Origin: an uncultured Pelagibacteraceae bacterium | Lineage (GTDB): Bacteria > Pseudomonadota > Alphaproteobacteria > Pelagibacterales > Pelagibacteraceae | Direction of reading: 5' to 3' | NCBI GenBank assembly: GCA_902567495.1 | Contig: CACFMO010000001.1 | Location: forward strand, 62,001 to 126,000 | Length of the DNA: 64,000 nucleotides | Shown: positions 1-9,844 of the stretch, in pieces | Position numbering within the stretch: position 1 is the first letter of the stretch | How the letters are laid out: each line of letters opens with the position of its first letter | Notes under the pieces: generated by a model | Database searches by the model: none | The model's input: only the letters and a program-made list of their open reading frames with translations | Told to the model about the DNA's origin: nothing | Made by a program: the position numbers and the translations under genes

Positions 1-2
1 TA

Positions 3-320
3 AATAAGAGGAATAAGAAAGCAAATACTCATACACTACGTTTCTGGGAAAAACATTTCAAACAAATTAAACCTAAATTACTTTCTGGAAACAGAAGGTA
101 CTATTCAGAAAAAGATATAAAATATATAAAATTAGTTTATGTTTTACTCAAATCTAAAGGATTTACAATTAATGGTGCAAAAAAAGTTTTGAATGATCCC
201 TCGATAAAACTTGACGATACTTTAATTTCTAGTGTAAATAAGGAAAATTTAAAATTTTCACTTAAAACAAGAGTTGTGAAAATAAAGAAAATTTTAGATA
301 AAATCAAAAAACAAAAATAA
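3..320 (+). CDS. MerR-family HTH transcriptional regulator, 5'-truncated by window edge
   Basis: Open frame from the window edge: NKRNKKANTHTLRFWEKHFKQIKPKLLSGNRRYYSEKDIKYIKLVYVLLKSKGFTINGAKKVL... matches the MerR HTH pattern (TLRFWE..., RRYYS..D); TAA at 318-320 overlaps the next ATG. Confidence 0.8.
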   Translation, partial: NKRNKKANTHTLRFWEKHFKQIKPKLLSGNRRYYSEKDIKYIKLVYVLLKSKGFTINGAKKVLNDPSIKLDDTLISSVNKENLKFSLKTRVVKIKKILDKIKKQK

Positions 321-511
321 TGGCTAAAAAATCATCAGTTAAAGTAAGATTAGTTCCCGAAAAAAAAATAGATAGTTCATTTTATTACTATGTAAAGAAG
401 CCTACAAAAGGTGAAAAAGCTAAAGTTAAACTGAAGTTAAAAAAATATAATCCCGAAACCAGAAAACACGAATATTTTATAGAAAAAAAACTCCCACCGC
501 ATAGTAAATAA
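320..511 (+). CDS. rpmG: 50S ribosomal protein L33
   Basis: 63 aa, MAKKSSVKVRLVPEKK...FYYYVKKPT...KLKLKKYNPETRKHEYFIEKKL typical of L33. Confidence 0.85.
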   Translation: MAKKSSVKVRLVPEKKIDSSFYYYVKKPTKGEKAKVKLKLKKYNPETRKHEYFIEKKLPPHSK

Positions 512-513
512 TA

Positions 514-804
514 TTATTTTTTTTTAAATTTTCTATATTCAAAATCTATATATGCTTTTATCATATTAGACCAAATACTTTTCGTCAGCTTGATATCAAG
601 TTTTTTTTTAATAGATTTTTTCTCAATATTTTTTAGGATTACGCTTATCCTTTTTTTGTCTACAATTTGTTTTTTACTCGTCTTATTTTGTAATACTTGA
701 TGCACAAGATTAGTTCGAATTTTTATAATATTAAGCATCTTGCTATCTAAAATATCTAATTTTTTTCTTATTTTTAATATTTTTTTATTTTTATTCAGCG
801 ACAT
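514..804 (-). CDS. Chorismate mutase (AroQ type)
   Basis: 96 aa, helical pattern IRKKLDILDSKMLNIIKIRTNLVHQV..K.....DKKRISVILKNIEK. Confidence 0.7.
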   Translation of the reverse strand: MSLNKNKKILKIRKKLDILDSKMLNIIKIRTNLVHQVLQNKTSKKQIVDKKRISVILKNIEKKSIKKKLDIKLTKSIWSNMIKAYIDFEYRKFKKK

Positions 805-846
805 AAATGCAATTAATTAAATGTACAATTATTATATAACACAACT

Positions 847-1878
847 ATGGAAATAATATTAAGAAAAGAATATTCAAAATTTATTAAATATTGGTTAATC
901 AGCCTGTTATTTTTTATATCAATAATCGTGGTAGTCGGGGGTTTAACAAGGTTAACCGACTCGGGCTTGTCAATAACAACATGGGATGTTGTCAAAGGTA
1001 TTCTGCCACCTCTTAATAACAACCAGTGGAATGAGGTGTTTGATCTTTATAAAGAGATCCCCCAGTTTTACCTTCTTAATCAAAGCATGACACTGAACGA
1101 ATTTAAAATTATCTACTTTTGGGAATATATTCATAGAATTTTAGGAAGAATTTTAGGATTACTTTTTCTTATACCGTTCATTTATATATATTTTAAAAAA
1201 ATCTTAAATCAAAATTATAATATAAATTTTTTTGTACTTTTTTTACTAATATTAGTTCAGGGAACTGTAGGTTGGTACATGGTAAAAAGTGGACTTATAG
1301 AAAATACTACTGTAAGTCATTATAGATTAGCTATACACTTGAATTTAGCTTTCATACTATTTTCAGCAATTTTTTGGTATTTTTTAAATATAAAAAACAA
1401 AAAAAATAAAATCTTCTTCAGTATAAAAAATGAAAATATTTTTCCAAAAATTTTTATGCTTTTGATATTTATACAAATTACTTTTGGAGCTTTTACTTCA
1501 GGTCTAGATGCAGGAAAAATTTATCAATCTTGGCCTTTAATGAACAATTATTTTTTTCCTGACGATTTAACTTATAAAGATATAATTTTTCCGCAAGTTT
1601 TTAGCGAACCATCATTCGTCCAATTCATTCATAGGAAACTGGCTTATATAATTTTTATATATGTTGTTATTATGAGTTTTTTTATTTTTTATAAAAAACA
1701 GAAAGAAATGTATCTACCAACATTTTATTTGTTGACAATGATTTTTGTACAAATAATTCTTGGAATTCTCACTCTTTTGAGTGGAGCATATATTTGGATA
1801 GCTTCTTTACATCAGATTTCTACAATCCTTCTGCTTCTTTCATCAATTTATTTTTATTATAATACATTAAAAATATAG
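847..1878 (+). CDS. ctaA: Heme A synthase (COX15/CtaA)
   Basis: GGLTRLTDSGLSITTWDVVKGILPPLNNNQWNEVFDLYKEIPQF, WEYIHRILGRILG, HRKLAY motifs; multi-TM. Confidence 0.93.
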   Translation: MEIILRKEYSKFIKYWLISLLFFISIIVVVGGLTRLTDSGLSITTWDVVKGILPPLNNNQWNEVFDLYKEIPQFYLLNQSMTLNEFKIIYFWEYIHRILGRILGLLFLIPFIYIYFKKILNQNYNINFFVLFLLILVQGTVGWYMVKSGLIENTTVSHYRLAIHLNLAFILFSAIFWYFLNIKNKKNKIFFSIKNENIFPKIFMLLIFIQITFGAFTSGLDAGKIYQSWPLMNNYFFPDDLTYKDIIFPQVFSEPSFVQFIHRKLAYIIFIYVVIMSFFIFYKKQKEMYLPTFYLLTMIFVQIILGILTLLSGAYIWIASLHQISTILLLLSSIYFYYNTLKI

Positions 1879-1926
1879 TTTTTATTGACATAGTAATTAA
1901 TAACTTGTAATTATCGCCAAGTTAAA

Positions 1927-2388
1927 ATGACACCGTTTATTAAAAAAAAAGATATTAAAAATAATTGGTATTTAGTAAATGCCAAAGATCTTGTAGTGGG
2001 AAGATTAGCTGCATATATTTCAATAGTTCTTAGAGGAAAAAACAAACCCCAATATAATCCTAATCAAGATAATGGAGATTTTGTTATAGTCACAAATATA
2101 GAAAAATTGAAATTTACAGGCAAAAAATTTGACAATAAAAAATACTATAAACATACAGGTTATCCAGGAGGTATAAAAAGTATCAATCCAAAAAATTTAG
2201 CAGAAAAAAATAAATCTCAAGACATTCTAAAATTTGCAGTAAAAAGAATGTTACCAGGTGGCCCTTTGGCAAAAAAACAATTAAGCAAACTTAAAATATA
2301 TTATGGTGACAAACATCCCCATGAAACTCAAAATCCTGTTGAAGTTAATTTTTCTGAAATTAACAAAAAAAATTATATTAAAGCCTAA
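1927..2388 (+). CDS. rplM: 50S ribosomal protein L13
   Basis: [42 protein letters not shown]; followed by rpsI. Confidence 0.95.
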   Translation: MTPFIKKKDIKNNWYLVNAKDLVVGRLAAYISIVLRGKNKPQYNPNQDNGDFVIVTNIEKLKFTGKKFDNKKYYKHTGYPGGIKSINPKNLAEKNKSQDILKFAVKRMLPGGPLAKKQLSKLKIYYGDKHPHETQNPVEVNFSEINKKNYIKA

Positions 2389-2825
2389 TGGAAACCACAC
2401 AAATCGAAAAGAATGTTAGCAAAATAAAACTAGACTTCAAAGATAGTAATTATGCTACAGGAAGAAGAAAAGAATCTGTAGCAAGAGTATGGATTAAGAA
2501 AGGAACAGGGAAAATTTTTGTAAACGGGAAAACTATGATTGATTACTTTAAAAGACCAGTACATCAGCTAATTGTGGTTATGCCTTTACAAGAAACAAAT
2601 GTAATAAATAAATTTGATGTTAAATGTAATGTAAAAGGTGGTGGGTTATCAGGCCAAGCTGGTGCAATAATCCATGGAATTTCAAGAGCATTAGTAAAAA
2701 CAGATCCTACGTTTAAAAAAATATTAAAGAAAAATAAATTTACAACTAGAGATTCGAGAAAAGTTGAAAGAAAAAAATACGGACATAAAAAAGCACGTAG
2801 AAGTTTTCAATTTTCTAAGAGATAA
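2388..2825 (+). CDS. rpsI: 30S ribosomal protein S9
   Basis: [27 protein letters not shown]...; C-terminal [17 protein letters not shown]. Confidence 0.96.
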   Translation: METTQIEKNVSKIKLDFKDSNYATGRRKESVARVWIKKGTGKIFVNGKTMIDYFKRPVHQLIVVMPLQETNVINKFDVKCNVKGGGLSGQAGAIIHGISRALVKTDPTFKKILKKNKFTTRDSRKVERKKYGHKKARRSFQFSKR

Positions 2826-2867
2826 ATCATTCATTACTATTAAAATTAAAAGTGATATAAACAATTT

Positions 2868-3896
2868 ATGTCAGTAAAGAAATTAAATATCGTTGTAGCT
2901 GGAGCTACAGGTTTTGTTGGACTCGATTTGATCAAGTTTTTATCAAATCATCCGAAAGTTAAAATAAAGTATTTATGTGCCCAAAAGAATATTGGGAAGA
3001 AAATTCAGTACTTTGACAAAAGAATTACAAAAAATTTACCTAAGATATCAAAACTTAAAACCGTAGATTGGGCAACTATTGATATTTTGTTTACAGCTTT
3101 ACCTAATGGGGAAAGCCAAATAATTTCAAAAACTTTAGTGAATAAAAAATTAAAAATAATTGACTTATCAGCCGATTTTAGATTATCCGATGATTCAGTA
3201 TATAAAAAGTTTTATGGAAGAGAACATGCCGCAAAGAAATTAATTAATAATTCTGTCTATGCTTTATCCGAATTTACAAAAAAAAAATTAAAAAAATTTA
3301 AAATAATTGCTTGCCCAGGTTGTTATCCTACGTCAATTCAATTACCTTTAATTCCGTTATTAAAGAAAAATTTAATTAATAATAGGAATATTATAATAGA
3401 TTCTAAATCTGGATATTCTGGTGCTGGCAAAAATTTAAAAAAGAAATTCAAACATAAAAATATTTTTTCATCAATTCATGCATATGGTACCTATAAACAT
3501 AGACATATTAGTGAGTTGGATCAAGAGTTGAATAAGGCTTCTACTAAAAAGATAAATTATGTTTTTATTCCCCATTTAATTCCAACGTTTAGAGGAATGT
3601 TATCATCTATTTACTTAGAACTAAAACCTGGTGTCACTGTTAAAAGAATATTAAACGAACTTAAAAACTTTCATAAAAATAATTATTTTGTAAAAATTTA
3701 TCCACTTAATAAAAATATTGGTACAGAGAACGTCTTAAATACAAATTTTTGTGAGATTTCTGTTTGTGAATTAAAAGAAAAAAAGAAAATTCTTATTTTA
3801 TCAGCTATTGATAATTTGGTTAAAGGAGCTGCAGGTCAAGCAATTCAAAATATGAATATAATGAATAATTTAAAAGAAAACTTAGGTATTAAATGA
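2868..3896 (+). CDS. argC: N-acetyl-gamma-glutamyl-phosphate reductase
   Basis: GATGFVGLDLIKFLSNHP..., ACPGCYPTSIQLPL, DSKSGYSGAGK. Confidence 0.94.
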   Translation: MSVKKLNIVVAGATGFVGLDLIKFLSNHPKVKIKYLCAQKNIGKKIQYFDKRITKNLPKISKLKTVDWATIDILFTALPNGESQIISKTLVNKKLKIIDLSADFRLSDDSVYKKFYGREHAAKKLINNSVYALSEFTKKKLKKFKIIACPGCYPTSIQLPLIPLLKKNLINNRNIIIDSKSGYSGAGKNLKKKFKHKNIFSSIHAYGTYKHRHISELDQELNKASTKKINYVFIPHLIPTFRGMLSSIYLELKPGVTVKRILNELKNFHKNNYFVKIYPLNKNIGTENVLNTNFCEISVCELKEKKKILILSAIDNLVKGAAGQAIQNMNIMNNLKENLGIK

Positions 3897-4369
3897 AAAT
3901 TTTACTCATTTTTTTTTTTATTTTAGCGAGTTGTTCAACTTTTAGCAGCTCTCAAGTCAAAAAAGTTTATATATGTGGTGATCATGAGTGCAAAAATAAA
4001 AAAGAGATTAATGAGTATTTTGAAAACAATATATCAATAGAGATTTATACTCTCTCAAGGTCATCAAAAAAAGATAAAGATTTTGATTTAGTGGAGTTAA
4101 ACATATCAAATGAAGATAAAAAAAAATTAGTCTCTGTTGATGTACAAGAGAAACAAATTAGGGATAAAATTAAAAAAAGAAATAAAATATCAAAATTAAA
4201 TATAAAAAAAGGTGAAAATATTATAGTAAATAGACAGAGAAAAAACAGACCTAAAGTTACATTAGTGAGAATTTGTAAAAATTTACAAGAATGTGATATA
4301 GATAATGTTGCAAAAATAATTTTCAAAAAAGGTAATGAAAAAAAATTTCCAGATTTATCAGTCAAATGA
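3893..4369 (+). CDS. Small predicted lipoprotein of unknown function
   Basis: Signal peptide with lipobox (FILASCS); 4-nt overlaps with argC and hom. Confidence 0.6.
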   Translation: MKILLIFFFILASCSTFSSSQVKKVYICGDHECKNKKEINEYFENNISIEIYTLSRSSKKDKDFDLVELNISNEDKKKLVSVDVQEKQIRDKIKKRNKISKLNIKKGENIIVNRQRKNRPKVTLVRICKNLQECDIDNVAKIIFKKGNEKKFPDLSVK

Positions 4370-5664
4370 CAAAAAAAAAATTTTTTAATCTAGCAATTGT
4401 AGGTTTAGGAAATATTGGTTTAAATCTTTATAAGCATCTTATAAAAAATAAAAAGTCAATAGTAGAAAAAAATAATGTTCACTTCGATATTAAATATGTT
4501 TCTGCAAAAAATAAAAAAAAAAATCGAGGCATATCCATACCTAGAAAAAAATGGTTACAAAGTTATTTAGACGTACCAAAATTAAATGATGTTGATATAG
4601 TAATCGAACTTATAGGTGGAGCTGAAGGACCAGCAAAGAAGCTTGTTTTTGAATCAATAAGAAAAAAAAAACATGTAGTTACTGCTAATAAATCTCTAAT
4701 ATCAAAATACGGTGATCAACTTGCATTGCTTGCAGAGAAAAATAAAGTAAATATTGAATTTGAGGCAGCTGTTGCCGGAGGTATTCCTATAATAAGGACT
4801 CTGAAAGAGGGTTTGGTTGCTAATAAAACTAAAAAAATTTATGGAATTCTAAATGGTACCTCAAATTTTATTTTAACAAATATGGATAAAATGAATGTTT
4901 CTTTTAGTAAAGTTTTAAATAAAGCAAAAAAATTAGGTTATGCTGAAAGTAATCCAAAATCAGATTTAAATGGTGACGATGTGCGGTCTAAAGTCCAAAT
5001 ATTATCATCACTAGCTTTTAATTGCTTTATTAATAAAAAAAATATTAATCAAGAGGGTATAAATTTCATTGATGAGATTGATATCAAAAATGCAAACAAA
5101 TTAGGTTATAAAATAAAACATATTGGTCTAAGTGAAATATCAGAGGGAAAACTTATTCAAAGAGTAAATCCATGTTTGATAAAAAAGGACTCTCGACTTA
5201 GTAATGTGAATGGGGTTTTGAATGCTGTTATCGTGGAGGGTGAACCTATCGGTAAATCTATTTTACAAGGCGAGGGTGCCGGAGCTGGCCCAACCACTTC
5301 AGCTTTAGTTTCAGATATATGCTCTATACTTAGAGGCAATTTAAAGTATCCTTTTTCTGTTTCACACAAAAAGAGAAAAAAAATCAACTCCATTGATATA
5401 TCAAATCAATGGTTTTCTAATTATATTAGACTCGATGTTCTTGATAAAAAAGGCGTTCTATCTTCAATAACAAAAATTATGTCAAAAAATAAAATTTCAG
5501 TCAAAAGGTTAATACAAGATCCTTTAAAGAGAAAAAAATATGCATCTATAATAATAATTTCTCATAAAGCAAAAAATAAAAATATTGAAAAATGTATTGA
5601 TGAATTACATAAAAAAAATTTTGTGATAAACCGTCCAAAATTTTTAAGAATTGAAGAGATTTAA
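4366..5664 (+). CDS. hom: Homoserine dehydrogenase
   Basis: AIVGLGNIGLNLYKHL, VVTANKSLISKYG, FEAAVAGGIPIIRTLKEGL, GILNGTSNFILTNM; C-terminal ACT-like region. Confidence 0.94.
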   Translation: MTKKKFFNLAIVGLGNIGLNLYKHLIKNKKSIVEKNNVHFDIKYVSAKNKKKNRGISIPRKKWLQSYLDVPKLNDVDIVIELIGGAEGPAKKLVFESIRKKKHVVTANKSLISKYGDQLALLAEKNKVNIEFEAAVAGGIPIIRTLKEGLVANKTKKIYGILNGTSNFILTNMDKMNVSFSKVLNKAKKLGYAESNPKSDLNGDDVRSKVQILSSLAFNCFINKKNINQEGINFIDEIDIKNANKLGYKIKHIGLSEISEGKLIQRVNPCLIKKDSRLSNVNGVLNAVIVEGEPIGKSILQGEGAGAGPTTSALVSDICSILRGNLKYPFSVSHKKRKKINSIDISNQWFSNYIRLDVLDKKGVLSSITKIMSKNKISVKRLIQDPLKRKKYASIIIISHKAKNKNIEKCIDELHKKNFVINRPKFLRIEEI

Positions 5665-5666
5665 AG

Positions 5667-6608
5667 TTGATTAGTCCAAAATTATTAAATAATTTTATAA
5701 AGGTTTGTGAAAGAGCTGCTTTTGGTGCTTCAAAATTCAAAGGAAAAAACGATAAAATAGCTGCTGATCAAGCCGCAGTTGATGAGATGCGTTCAGAATT
5801 AAATAAAATTAGTATTCAAGGGAAAGTAGTTATAGGTGAGGGCGAAATGGATGAAGCGCCAATGCTTTATATCGGTGAAAAAGTTGGCACAGGAATCGGA
5901 GAAAATCTTGATATAGCTGTAGATCCGCTAGAGGGAACAAATTTTGTTGCAAAGAATTTACCAAACGCAATCTCTGTTATGGCAATAGCTGAAAAAAATT
6001 GTCTTTTGTCCGCTCCAGATACTTATATGGAAAAAATTGCAATAGGCAGTGGTTTTCCTAAAAATCTTATTGATTTAGATTTTTCTGTTGAAAAAAATAT
6101 AAAATTATTAGCTGATGCTAAAAATATCAATTCAAATAAATTGACTGCTTGTGTTTTAAAAAGAGATAGACACAAAAAAATTGTATCTTCTCTTAACTCA
6201 CTTGATGTAAAAATCAAATTTATAGAAGACGGTGATGTAACAGGTGTTATATCTGTAGTTGATCCAACAGCTTCTATTGATATTTATTTGGGAACTGGAG
6301 GTGGACCCGAAGGAGTTCTAGCCGCTGCCGCATTACATTGTCTTGGAGGTCAAATGCAGACTAGATTAGTTTTAGAAACCAAGGATGAAATTAAAAGAGC
6401 CAAGTCATTAGGAATTTCTGATTTTAAAAAAAAATATAGTATTATGGATATGGTAAAAGGGGACGTAATTTTTTGTGCCACTGGTATCACTGATGGCGAT
6501 ATGCTGAAAGGAATTAATGACAAAGGTGCTTATTTTGAAGCTAATTCATTTGTACTTCATAAAAGTCAAAATATCTCAAAAAAGGTCAAAAATATTATTA
6601 AGAAATGA
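5667..6608 (+). CDS. glpX: Fructose-1,6-bisphosphatase class II (GlpX)
   Basis: KIAADQAAVDEMR, VIGEGEMDEAPMLYIGEKVG, DPLEGTNFVAKN, GTGGGPEGVLAAAAL; apparent TTG start. Confidence 0.94.
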   Translation: MISPKLLNNFIKVCERAAFGASKFKGKNDKIAADQAAVDEMRSELNKISIQGKVVIGEGEMDEAPMLYIGEKVGTGIGENLDIAVDPLEGTNFVAKNLPNAISVMAIAEKNCLLSAPDTYMEKIAIGSGFPKNLIDLDFSVEKNIKLLADAKNINSNKLTACVLKRDRHKKIVSSLNSLDVKIKFIEDGDVTGVISVVDPTASIDIYLGTGGGPEGVLAAAALHCLGGQMQTRLVLETKDEIKRAKSLGISDFKKKYSIMDMVKGDVIFCATGITDGDMLKGINDKGAYFEANSFVLHKSQNISKKVKNIIKK

Positions 6609-8386
6609 AATTAAGTTCTGTTTCCGGAAAAAACTGGATAATAAAAAAATACAACCATCAAATTGTTAGTCATTTAAAAGAAAATTTTAATTTAAGTGAA
6701 ATTATTTCAAGATTATTATCTATAAGAAATATTAAAATTGAAGAAGTAAATTTATTTTTAAATCCAAGATTAAAAAGTCTCTTACCTAATCCTTTCATTT
6801 TAAAAGATATGGACAAAAGTGTAAACAGAACAATTAATGCAATTAGATCTAAAGAAAAAATTGGAATATTTGGAGATTACGATGTTGATGGAGCAACCTC
6901 TACTGCTTTATTAGGAAATTACTTTAACAAATTAGGTCAACTTTCATCAATTTATATACCTGATAGAAAAAAAGAAGGGTATGGGCCAAATCCCCAGGGT
7001 TTTAACAAACTAATTTCTGAAGGATCTAATTTAATTTTTACAGTTGATTGTGGCACAATGTCTTTTGATACAATCAATTCGTTAAAAAATAAAATTGATA
7101 TTATTGTTCTTGATCATCATCAATCTGAAATTAAACTTCCAAAAGCTTTTTCAGTAGTAAACCCAAATAGATTTGATGATAACTCAAAATTAAATTACCT
7201 TTGCGCTGCAGGAGTTTGTTTTATGTTCCTTATTGCTTTAAATAAAAAATTAAGAGATTTAAAATGGTTTGAAGAAAATCAAATTAAAGAACCAAATCTT
7301 CTAGATTTTTTAGATCTAGTTTCTCTTGGTACTGTTTGCGACGTTGTTCCTCTCGTTGGTTTAAATAGGGCAATTGTAAGTCAAGGTTTAAAAATAATTA
7401 ACAAAATTTCTAATCCAGGTTTGAAAATTTTAAAGAATATTTGTGGTATTGAATCAAATTTAAACACTTATCACTTAGGATATGTTTTGGGACCTAGAAT
7501 TAATGCAGGAGGTAGAGTAGGGAAGTGTTCTCATGGAGCCAATCTACTATTGAGCAAAGATCCTAAGGAGGTTTTTACAATAGCATCAGAACTTGAAAAT
7601 TTTAACAACGAGAGAAAGAATCTAGAAAAAGATATGCTTAATAAAATTGAAAAAAAAATAGTAGTTGATCCGAGTGTACCTGTTATGGTTTTGTCTGGAC
7701 ATAACTGGCACGGAGGAATAATCGGAATAATTGCCTCTAGATTAAAAGATAAATTTAATAAACCAACAATAATAATATCTATCTCAAATGGGGTTGGTAA
7801 AGCCTCTGCAAGATCAGTTTATGGTTTTGATATTGGAACATTTATAATTAATGCGGTTCAAAAAAAAATCTTAATTAGAGGTGGTGGTCACAAAATGGCG
7901 GCAGGGTTTAGTATTAAAGAGGAGAAAATAGAAGAATTTAAAGATTTTATAAATAAATCTTTTCTAAAAATTCAAAAAGGTATGAAAAAAAATAACGAAA
8001 TATTTTATGACTCCATTATATCTCCATCGGCAATAAACGAAAACTTTTATGATGAAATAAATTCATTATCACCGTTTGGATCTGGTAATCCCGAACCAAA
8101 GTTTGTAATTGAAAATTTAGAAATAATAAAATCCTCAATTGTAGGTGAAAAGCACATTAAATCTTTGTTAGCAGGAGATGACGGCTCGACCGTTAAAAGT
8201 GTCACATTTAACGCAGTTAATACAAATTTAGAAAGTTATTTACTAGCCAATAATCGAAAGAAAATTAATATTTTTGGTAAATTAAGTCTTAATGAATGGA
8301 AAGGAAAAAAAAATGTAGAGTTTATTATCGATGATATTTCTGTTAATAAGACAATTAAAAATTTGGTCCCATCGTCTAACGGTTAG
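6605..8386 (+). CDS. recJ: Single-stranded-DNA-specific exonuclease RecJ
   Basis: GIFGDYDVDGATSTALL, VDCGTMSFD, DHHQSE, GPRINAGGRVG, RGGGHKMAAGFS; stop codon lies within tRNA-Glu. Confidence 0.94.
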   Translation: MKLSSVSGKNWIIKKYNHQIVSHLKENFNLSEIISRLLSIRNIKIEEVNLFLNPRLKSLLPNPFILKDMDKSVNRTINAIRSKEKIGIFGDYDVDGATSTALLGNYFNKLGQLSSIYIPDRKKEGYGPNPQGFNKLISEGSNLIFTVDCGTMSFDTINSLKNKIDIIVLDHHQSEIKLPKAFSVVNPNRFDDNSKLNYLCAAGVCFMFLIALNKKLRDLKWFEENQIKEPNLLDFLDLVSLGTVCDVVPLVGLNRAIVSQGLKIINKISNPGLKILKNICGIESNLNTYHLGYVLGPRINAGGRVGKCSHGANLLLSKDPKEVFTIASELENFNNERKNLEKDMLNKIEKKIVVDPSVPVMVLSGHNWHGGIIGIIASRLKDKFNKPTIIISISNGVGKASARSVYGFDIGTFIINAVQKKILIRGGGHKMAAGFSIKEEKIEEFKDFINKSFLKIQKGMKKNNEIFYDSIISPSAINENFYDEINSLSPFGSGNPEPKFVIENLEIIKSSIVGEKHIKSLLAGDDGSTVKSVTFNAVNTNLESYLLANNRKKINIFGKLSLNEWKGKKNVEFIIDDISVNKTIKNLVPSSNG

Positions 8387-8439
8387 GACAGATGGTTTTC
8401 AATCATCTAATCGGGGTTCGATTCCCCGTGGGACCGCCA
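8365..8439 (+). tRNA. tRNA-Glu (anticodon TTC), encoded CCA
   Basis: GGTCCCATCGTCTAACGGTTAGGACAGATGGTTTTCAATCATCTAATCGGGGTTCGATTCCCCGTGGGACCGCCA folds as a cloverleaf; anticodon loop TTTTCAA. Confidence 0.96.
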
Positions 8440-9716
8440 CTAAACTTTCCGGAAAAAAAACTTACTAAAATACCCAAACTTAAAAATATTATTACAGAGT
8501 TGTTTGTAGTAAAAAAACTTCCTGATGATTTTATTGGAAAAATTTCCATTATAAAAATATATAAAAAGGGAGAGTAAATATATTTATTATTTGAATACAA
8601 TAAAACTTTATAGGCCTTAAACAACACAAATAGTATTAATGATATAAATATTAAGAAACCAATAATCCCAAGATCAGTAAGAATTTCTAAGTAATAATTA
8701 TGTGGATGCATATTACATGTTGTTCTCTCGTTTATAGTTTGAATTTTTCTGCCAGGACAATTAAATCTAAAAGATTTAATACCTCCACCAAAATATTTAT
8801 TTAATTTAAAAGTTGCAATTCCAGCGTCGAACTCATGAATATAGTTTGGTCTTTTCTCATAAAGTAAATCTGATCCGATACCTGTAATTCTGTAACTAAA
8901 TAAAGAAAACATTTTTTCAGATTGATCAAAAAAAGATTTATAGTAAGCCTTAAGTTGAGAACTTGAATTTATTGTAATAAAAGATATTAAAAAGATGAAA
9001 ACAAAAATGTGAATTAAATATCTTTTTAAAGTTTTGTTTGCAATTAAAATTAAAAATATACTTAAAAAAAATAATATTAAAGGCATTCTATTACCAGAAA
9101 AAATTATTGAAATTGAAAGAATAAAAAAAATTAGACTTAATAAATAAATTTTTGAAGCAATATTTTTAAACGACGCAAACATTATAAAAGTGTAAAATAT
9201 AAATAGTGAGAACCTTTGTATAAATCCTCCCGCTATAGCTTCATCGTTAAAAGGTCCGGTATTTTTGTGATCATAAGGACTTATAAAACCAAGCAAATCT
9301 CTAGAATTAAAAAATTGAAATATAATATCTATACTTACAAATGAAACAACAATTGAATAGCTGTAAAAAATAATTTTAAAATCAATTAATTTATTTTCTA
9401 CAAATAATCTTATTGAAAAATAAAGAAAAAGGTATCTTAAAAAAAGTAAACTTTTATTTAATATATAATAATTATTTAGATTTGTACTAAAAAAATTAAT
9501 TTCAATAGTATTTAATATACTTGTAAATAATATATACAAAAAAAAGAAAATAACAATTTTGTCTATAGTTGAAAATTTAAATCTATATCCCTGTATGTAA
9601 TTAATTAAACCAAATATTATTATAAGCAATACATTAAGATTTAAAATAAAATTTCCTAATATATAACTAATTGGTATTACTGATACAAATATTGATATAA
9701 AATTTTTTTTAGACAC
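8403..9716 (-). CDS. O-antigen ligase/polymerase-like membrane protein
   Basis: Multi-TM, NMHPHNYYLEILTDLGIIGFLIF motif of the O-antigen ligase (WaaL/Wzy_C) family; C-terminus GGPTGNRTPIR is antisense of tRNA-Glu. Confidence 0.8.
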   Translation of the reverse strand: MSKKNFISIFVSVIPISYILGNFILNLNVLLIIIFGLINYIQGYRFKFSTIDKIVIFFFLYILFTSILNTIEINFFSTNLNNYYILNKSLLFLRYLFLYFSIRLFVENKLIDFKIIFYSYSIVVSFVSIDIIFQFFNSRDLLGFISPYDHKNTGPFNDEAIAGGFIQRFSLFIFYTFIMFASFKNIASKIYLLSLIFFILSISIIFSGNRMPLILFFLSIFLILIANKTLKRYLIHIFVFIFLISFITINSSSQLKAYYKSFFDQSEKMFSLFSYRITGIGSDLLYEKRPNYIHEFDAGIATFKLNKYFGGGIKSFRFNCPGRKIQTINERTTCNMHPHNYYLEILTDLGIIGFLIFISLILFVLFKAYKVLLYSNNKYIYSPFLYIFIMEIFPIKSSGSFFTTNNSVIIFLSLGILVSFFSGKFSGGPTGNRTPIR

Positions 9717-9844
9717 ATAACTTAAATAAATGAAAGTTGTTAGCTTTTCAAATAAATTTTGGAGCTGAAATAGAAATCATTTTATGTCTTTAATTTCCTA
9801 GATAATTAGTTTTTTAAGTATTATAATCAATAATAAATATAGAT

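Noticed and set aside
4045-4365. Antisense ORF (106 aa) opposite the small lipoprotein gene
   Set aside because: Mirror ORF from AT-rich coding sequence (Phe/Leu/Ser-rich antisense of Lys/Glu-rich gene); the sense gene is better supported.
8392-8577. 61-aa + ORF MVFNHLIGVRFPVGPPLNFPEKK...
   Set aside because: Starts inside tRNA-Glu and runs antisense to the O-antigen ligase-like gene; no protein-like features.
9717-9844. Riboswitch upstream of the 2-hydroxyacid dehydrogenase
   Set aside because: 128-nt AT-rich intergenic region with no recognizable glycine, SAM or other aptamer core and no strong stems.
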